From the NCBI GenBank assembly GCA_030837785.1, contig JAUQYA010000060.1:1-44080 (forward strand): a stretch of DNA of 44,080 bases, in the 5' to 3' direction. This document shows positions 40,266-44,080 of the stretch, in pieces. The DNA is from Albidovulum sp. GTDB lineage: Bacteria > Pseudomonadota > Alphaproteobacteria > Rhodobacterales > Rhodobacteraceae. A model generated the notes under the pieces. That model was not told the origin of the DNA, made no database searches, and was given only the letters and a program-made list of their open reading frames with translations. The stretch's first letter is position 1. Each line of letters begins with the position of its first letter. A program made the translations under genes and the position numbers.

Positions 40266-42503
40266 ATGTCCTTGGACGAATACCGCAAGCGCGAGTTCAA
40301 GCAGGTAGGCCAGAGGGTCCGCCGCCCCGACGGCGTCGACAAGGTGACGGGCCGGGCGCTTTACGGCGCCGACATGACCGCGCCGGGGATGCTGGTCGGC
40401 CGCATCCTGCGCTCGCCCCATGCCCATGCGCGGATCAGGAACATCGACACCTCGGCGGCCGAGGCGCTGAAGGGCGTGAAGGCGGTGGTGACGGGCGCCG
40501 ACTTCGGCGTGCCGGCAAGCGACTTCGCCCGCGATGTGCAGGACAACTGCATGGCGCGCGGCAAGGCGCTTTACGACGGCCACGCCATCGCCGCCGTCGC
40601 CGCCGTCGATGCGGCAACCGCGAAGGCGGCGCTGAAACTCATCAAGGTGGACTACGAAATCCTCCCCCACGTCACCGACGTGGAGGCGGCGATCCGGCCG
40701 GGCGCTCCGGTTGTGCAGGAGGGTCGCACGCTGGAAAACGTGCCCGCCGGCATGTCGGAGAACGTCACCAGCCATTGCGAATTCGGCCACGGCGACCCGA
40801 ACGAGGGCTTCGCGGCCGCCGACCACGTGATCGAACGCAGCTTCCGCACCGCGGCCACCCATCAGGGCTATATCGAGCCGCACGCCTGTCTCGCCTCGGT
40901 CACCTCCGACGGCAAGGCCGAGCTTTGGTGCTGCACCCAGGGCCAGTTCCACGTCCGCACCCTCTGCGCGGCGATGCTCGGGATGGAGTCGAGCCAGCTC
41001 CGCGTCACCGCGTCGGAGATCGGCGGCGGCTTCGGCGGCAAGACCACGGTGTTCATCGAGCCGGTGGCACTGGCGCTTTCCCGCAAGGCGGGTCGGCCGG
41101 TGAAGATCGTGATGACCCGCGACGAGGTCTTCCGGGCGACCGGGCCCACCGTCCACACCTCGATGACCGTGAAGATCGGGATGGCAAGGGACGGCCGGAT
41201 CACCGGGGCCGAGGCGCACCTGCGCTATTCCGGCGGCGCCTTCCCCTGCGGCACGGTGGAGATGGGCGCACAGGCGGCCTTCGCGGCCTATGACCTGAAG
41301 CATGTGCGCACCTACGGCTGGAACGCGCTGACGAACCGCCCGAAGGAGGCCTCCTACCGCGCGCCGGGCGCGCCGCAGGCGATCTATGCGGTGGAAAGCG
41401 TGGTGGACGAACTTTGCCAGCACTTCGGGCTCGACCCGATCGACGTGCGGCTGAAGAATGCCGCGCGGAAGGGCACGCGGTCGTCCTACGGACCGACCTT
41501 CCCCGACATCGGGCTGGTGGCGACGCTGGAAGCCGCGAGGAAGCATCCCCACTATGCGGCACCGCTGGAGCCCGGCCAGGGCCGCGGCATTTCCTGCGGC
41601 TTCTGGTTCAACTTCGGCGGCAACTCCTGCGTCAGCCTCAACGTCAATACCGACGGAACCGTGGGCGTGACCGAAGGCAACCCCGACATCGGCGGCAGCC
41701 GCGCCTCGATCAGCCTGATGGCGGCCGAGGAACTGGGCATCCCCTACGACCGGGTCCGCACCATCGTCGCCGACACGTCCTCGCTCGGCTACAACGACGT
41801 GACCGACGGCAGCCGGGTGACCTTCGCGGTCGGCCTCGCCACGATCCGGGCGGCGCGCGCCGCGATCCGCGTGATGTGCGAACGCGCCGCGCGGATCTGG
41901 GGCATCGACGCCGAGGCGGTCGAGTGGAAGGACGGCGCGGCGGTGCCGGCAGGGCCGAATGCCGGGAAGTTCCCGCCGATGACGCTGGCCGAGATCGCCG
42001 CGGTGTCGTTCGAGACCGGCGGCCCGATCGCCGGCCACCACGAGGTCAACGTCGATGGCGCGGGCGTCAGCTTCGGCGTCCACATCGTCGATGTCGCGGT
42101 GGACCGGGAGACCGGCCAGACCGGCGTGCTGCGCTACACGGTGTTCCAGGACGCGGGCAAGGCGGTGCACCCGTCCTATGTCGAGGGCCAGATGCAGGGC
42201 GGCGCCGCGCAGGGCATCGGCTGGGCGCTGAACGAGGAATACATCTACGGCGCCGACGGCCGCCTCCAGAACCCCGGCTTCCTCGACTACCGCGTGCCGG
42301 TCGCCTCGGACCTGCCGATGATCGACACGGTGATCTTGGAGATTCCGAACCCCGGCCATCCCTATGGCGTGCGCGGCGTGGGCGAGACCGGAATCGTGCC
42401 CCCGCTCGCGGCGATCGCCAACGCCGTCTCGCGGTCGGCCGGCATCCGGCTGAGCGAACTGCCGATGTCGCCGCCGCGGGTCCTGAAGGCGCTGGGGGAC
42501 TGA
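40266..42503 (+). CDS. Molybdenum hydroxylase large subunit, substrate unknown
   Basis: The 745-residue Mo-pterin subunit has G-G-G-F-G-G-K near 253, the loop S-Y-R-A-P-G-A-P-Q (363-371) and catalytic E707 in G-V-G-E-T-G-I-V-P-P. The loop differs from both CO dehydrogenase forms (A-Y-R-C-S-F-R and A-Y-R-G-A-G-R); R-A-P-G occurs in hydroxylases of aldehydes and N-heterocycles and in 4-hydroxybenzoyl-CoA reductase. It probably hydroxylates a ring or aldehyde carbon using water. Substrate cannot be named from sequence. It ends in TGATG, overlapping the MoaD-like gene. Confidence 0.93.
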   Translation: MSLDEYRKREFKQVGQRVRRPDGVDKVTGRALYGADMTAPGMLVGRILRSPHAHARIRNIDTSAAEALKGVKAVVTGADFGVPASDFARDVQDNCMARGKALYDGHAIAAVAAVDAATAKAALKLIKVDYEILPHVTDVEAAIRPGAPVVQEGRTLENVPAGMSENVTSHCEFGHGDPNEGFAAADHVIERSFRTAATHQGYIEPHACLASVTSDGKAELWCCTQGQFHVRTLCAAMLGMESSQLRVTASEIGGGFGGKTTVFIEPVALALSRKAGRPVKIVMTRDEVFRATGPTVHTSMTVKIGMARDGRITGAEAHLRYSGGAFPCGTVEMGAQAAFAAYDLKHVRTYGWNALTNRPKEASYRAPGAPQAIYAVESVVDELCQHFGLDPIDVRLKNAARKGTRSSYGPTFPDIGLVATLEAARKHPHYAAPLEPGQGRGISCGFWFNFGGNSCVSLNVNTDGTVGVTEGNPDIGGSRASISLMAAEELGIPYDRVRTIVADTSSLGYNDVTDGSRVTFAVGLATIRAARAAIRVMCERAARIWGIDAEAVEWKDGAAVPAGPNAGKFPPMTLAEIAAVSFETGGPIAGHHEVNVDGAGVSFGVHIVDVAVDRETGQTGVLRYTVFQDAGKAVHPSYVEGQMQGGAAQGIGWALNEEYIYGADGRLQNPGFLDYRVPVASDLPMIDTVILEIPNPGHPYGVRGVGETGIVPPLAAIANAVSRSAGIRLSELPMSPPRVLKALGD

Positions 42504-42748
42504 TGGTCAGGGTCCGGCTCTGGGGTTCGCTCCGGCAGGCGGCCGATGGCCAGACCGAGGTCGAGGTCGAGGCGAGGACGTTCAAGGAGCTTCTCGACCG
42601 CCTCGCCGCGACCTATCCCGGCCTCGAGCCGCAGATCCGGCGCGGTGTCTCGCTGTCGCTCGACGGCGTCATCTACCGCGAGGCCTGGTTCACCGAGATC
42701 CGGCCCGGCGCCGAAGTCGTGCTGATGCCCTACATGACCGGCGGATAA
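42503..42748 (+). CDS. MoaD/ThiS-like sulfur carrier in the hydroxylase operon
   Basis: The 81-residue protein has the beta-grasp pattern V-R-V-R-L-W-G-S-L-R near the start, L-L-D-R-L-A-A-T-Y-P-G-L in the middle and ends in the required Gly-Gly (Y-M-T-G-G). MoaD carries the thiocarboxylate sulfur for molybdopterin; members may also serve other sulfur transfers. One base overlap with the large-subunit stop shows coupled translation. No moaE or moeB is beside it. It may be an operon-specific supply for cofactor synthesis or sulfuration, but this is inference. Confidence 0.85.
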   Translation: MVRVRLWGSLRQAADGQTEVEVEARTFKELLDRLAATYPGLEPQIRRGVSLSLDGVIYREAWFTEIRPGAEVVLMPYMTGG

Positions 42749-42972
42749 GGGGGCACGCCCCGGCCGATCACACTTGGAGCGCCGTCGCAATGGCGCTTGT
42801 TTGCGTCGCTATCGAACCAGTGCGAAGGCCGGTCGGGGCGCAAATGCAAATCCTCGATACCAGCATGCGGAAAAACCTAACGGTCACCGGCATGACGAGC
42901 CTGATCTGGCGGGTCAGATGTGCTAGGCGTTGGAAAAACGACGCTCGGAAACGACAGGGGGGGGCACGACTG

Positions 42973-44076
42973 ATGAATGCAAGCGCCGGCGGAAACGCCG
43001 CATTCGTCGAGTTTGAACACGTCCAGAAAAGCTATGACGGGGAGAATCTGGTCGTCAAAGACCTGAACCTGTCGATCGCCAAGGGTGAATTCCTGACGAT
43101 GCTCGGGCCCTCGGGGTCGGGCAAGACCACCTGCCTGATGATGCTTGCCGGGTTCGAGACCGCCACCCACGGCGAGATCAAGCTGAGCGGGCGGCCGATC
43201 AACCGCATTCCGCCGCACAAGCGCGGCATTGGCATGGTGTTCCAGAACTACGCGCTCTTCCCGCACATGACGGTGGCCGAAAACCTCGCCTTCCCGCTTG
43301 AGGTGCGCGGCATGGGCAAGTCGGAGCGCGACGCCAAGATCAAGCGCGCGCTCGACATGGTGCAGATGGGCGCCTTTGGCGGCCGCCGCCCGGCACAGCT
43401 TTCCGGCGGCCAGCAGCAGCGCATCGCGCTTGCCCGCGCCCTGGTGTTCGAGCCCGAGCTGGTGCTGATGGACGAACCGCTCGGCGCGCTCGACAAGCAG
43501 TTGCGCGAACACATGCAGTTCGAGATCACACGGCTTGCCCACGATCTCGGCATCACCACGGTCTACGTCACCCACGACCAGACCGAGGCGCTGACGATGT
43601 CCGACAACATCGCCGTCTTCAACGACGGCCGCATCCAGCAGCTTGCCCCGCCCGCGGTGCTCTACGAAGAGCCGGCGAACAGCTTCGTCGCCCAGTTCAT
43701 CGGCGAGAACAACACGCTCCTGGGCGTGGTGCAGGAGATTCGCGGCGACGTGGCCGTGGTGAAGCTCGACGGCGGCGAGCTGATCGACGCCAAGCCGGTG
43801 AACGTCTCGAAGCCCGGCGAACGGACCCGGGTCTCGATCCGGCCCGAGCGGGTGGAGTTCAACAAGGCCCGCCTGCAACCCGGCGCCCACACGCTCAAGG
43901 CCGAGGTGCTGGAGTTCATCTACATGGGCGACATTTTCCGCACCCGGCTCCTGGTGGCGGGCAACGACGAATTCATCGTCAAGACGCGCAACGCGCCCGA
44001 CCAGAAGCGCCTCCAGCCCGGCCAGCAGATCGAGGTCGGCTGGCTGCCCTCGGATTGCCGGGCGCTCGACGCCTGA
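42973..44076 (+). CDS. PotA-like ABC importer ATPase (spermidine/putrescine type)
   Basis: The 367-residue ATPase has Walker A G-P-S-G-S-G-K-T-T, Q-loop F-Q-N-Y-A-L-F-P-H, signature L-S-G-G-Q-Q-Q-R, Walker B V-L-M-D-E-P-L-G-A-L-D, switch V-T-H-D-Q-T-E-A-L and a C-terminal TOBE domain from about 280. This layout belongs to PotA/FbpC-type importers of polyamines, amines or iron. ATG 42973 follows a run of G; in-frame codons to 42790 look non-coding. Permease and binding-protein genes should follow outside the window. The 224-bp gap before it probably holds its promoter, but I found no convincing boxes. Confidence 0.92.
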   Translation: MNASAGGNAAFVEFEHVQKSYDGENLVVKDLNLSIAKGEFLTMLGPSGSGKTTCLMMLAGFETATHGEIKLSGRPINRIPPHKRGIGMVFQNYALFPHMTVAENLAFPLEVRGMGKSERDAKIKRALDMVQMGAFGGRRPAQLSGGQQQRIALARALVFEPELVLMDEPLGALDKQLREHMQFEITRLAHDLGITTVYVTHDQTEALTMSDNIAVFNDGRIQQLAPPAVLYEEPANSFVAQFIGENNTLLGVVQEIRGDVAVVKLDGGELIDAKPVNVSKPGERTRVSIRPERVEFNKARLQPGAHTLKAEVLEFIYMGDIFRTRLLVAGNDEFIVKTRNAPDQKRLQPGQQIEVGWLPSDCRALDA

Positions 44077-44080
44077 GCGG

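Noticed and set aside
38927..42503. Second hydroxylase as 4-hydroxybenzoyl-CoA reductase
   Set aside because: Its FAD subunit lacks the extra 4Fe-4S segment of HcrB, and no benzoyl-CoA genes are nearby.

Overview
The window is about 44 kb of very GC-rich DNA with strong G/C bias at third codon positions. Gene content points to an alphaproteobacterium, most likely Rhodobacterales (Rhodobacteraceae): a ybaB-recR pair, a form II CO-dehydrogenase-type cox cluster, glcDEF, an Fnr/FnrL-type box, divergent hemC/hemE, and a GC-rich intergenic element repeated three times. This is inferred from gene families and signals; no 16S gene is present. No insertion sequence, prophage, CRISPR array or rRNA was seen, and no stretch above 300 bases lacks a gene.

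Layout. 1-3.5 kb (+): the end of ybaB, recR, a small unknown gene, a winged-helix/TPR regulator and a SnoaL-like gene carrying a 12-bp tandem repeat. 3.3-4.8 kb (-): a small heat-shock gene with a ROSE-like RNA thermometer, and a secreted trypsin-like protease. 4.9-8.8 kb (-): glcDEF, glycolate oxidase, with a palindromic operator before glcD. 8.9-18.7 kb (-): coxD, coxE, an OmpA-family gene with a Pro/Glu/Ala-rich region, an xdhC-type gene, coxG, and coxS-coxL-coxM. 18.8-21.8 kb (-): tRNA-Met(CAT), a UDP-sugar epimerase, mnmH and an L,D-transpeptidase. 22-28.8 kb (+): an ABC ATPase/FtsX-permease/HlyD-adaptor operon preceded by an FNR-type box, then the copper ATPase copA. 28.8-34.8 kb: a ybbA-ybbP exporter pair divergent from a TesA-like esterase, then selD and hemC. 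35-36.6 kb: hemE and a TetR regulator. 36.8-42.7 kb (+): a flavoenzyme of the trimethylamine dehydrogenase/old-yellow-enzyme type, a second molybdenum hydroxylase in M-S-L order, and its own MoaD-like protein. The window ends with a PotA-like importer ATPase.

How the genes work together. Two molybdenum hydroxylases of the xanthine dehydrogenase family are encoded. The first has form II cox layout (S-L-M, AYRGAGR loop) and its maturation genes. The second lies next to TetR, a flavin demethylase/reductase-like enzyme, a MoaD paralogue and a polyamine-type ABC ATPase. That looks like an inducible route for an unidentified N-containing or heterocyclic substrate, and it is the best candidate here for an undescribed system. 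selD and mnmH together indicate selenouridine tRNA modification. The ABC exporter and copA may share a low-oxygen and/or metal-stress response.
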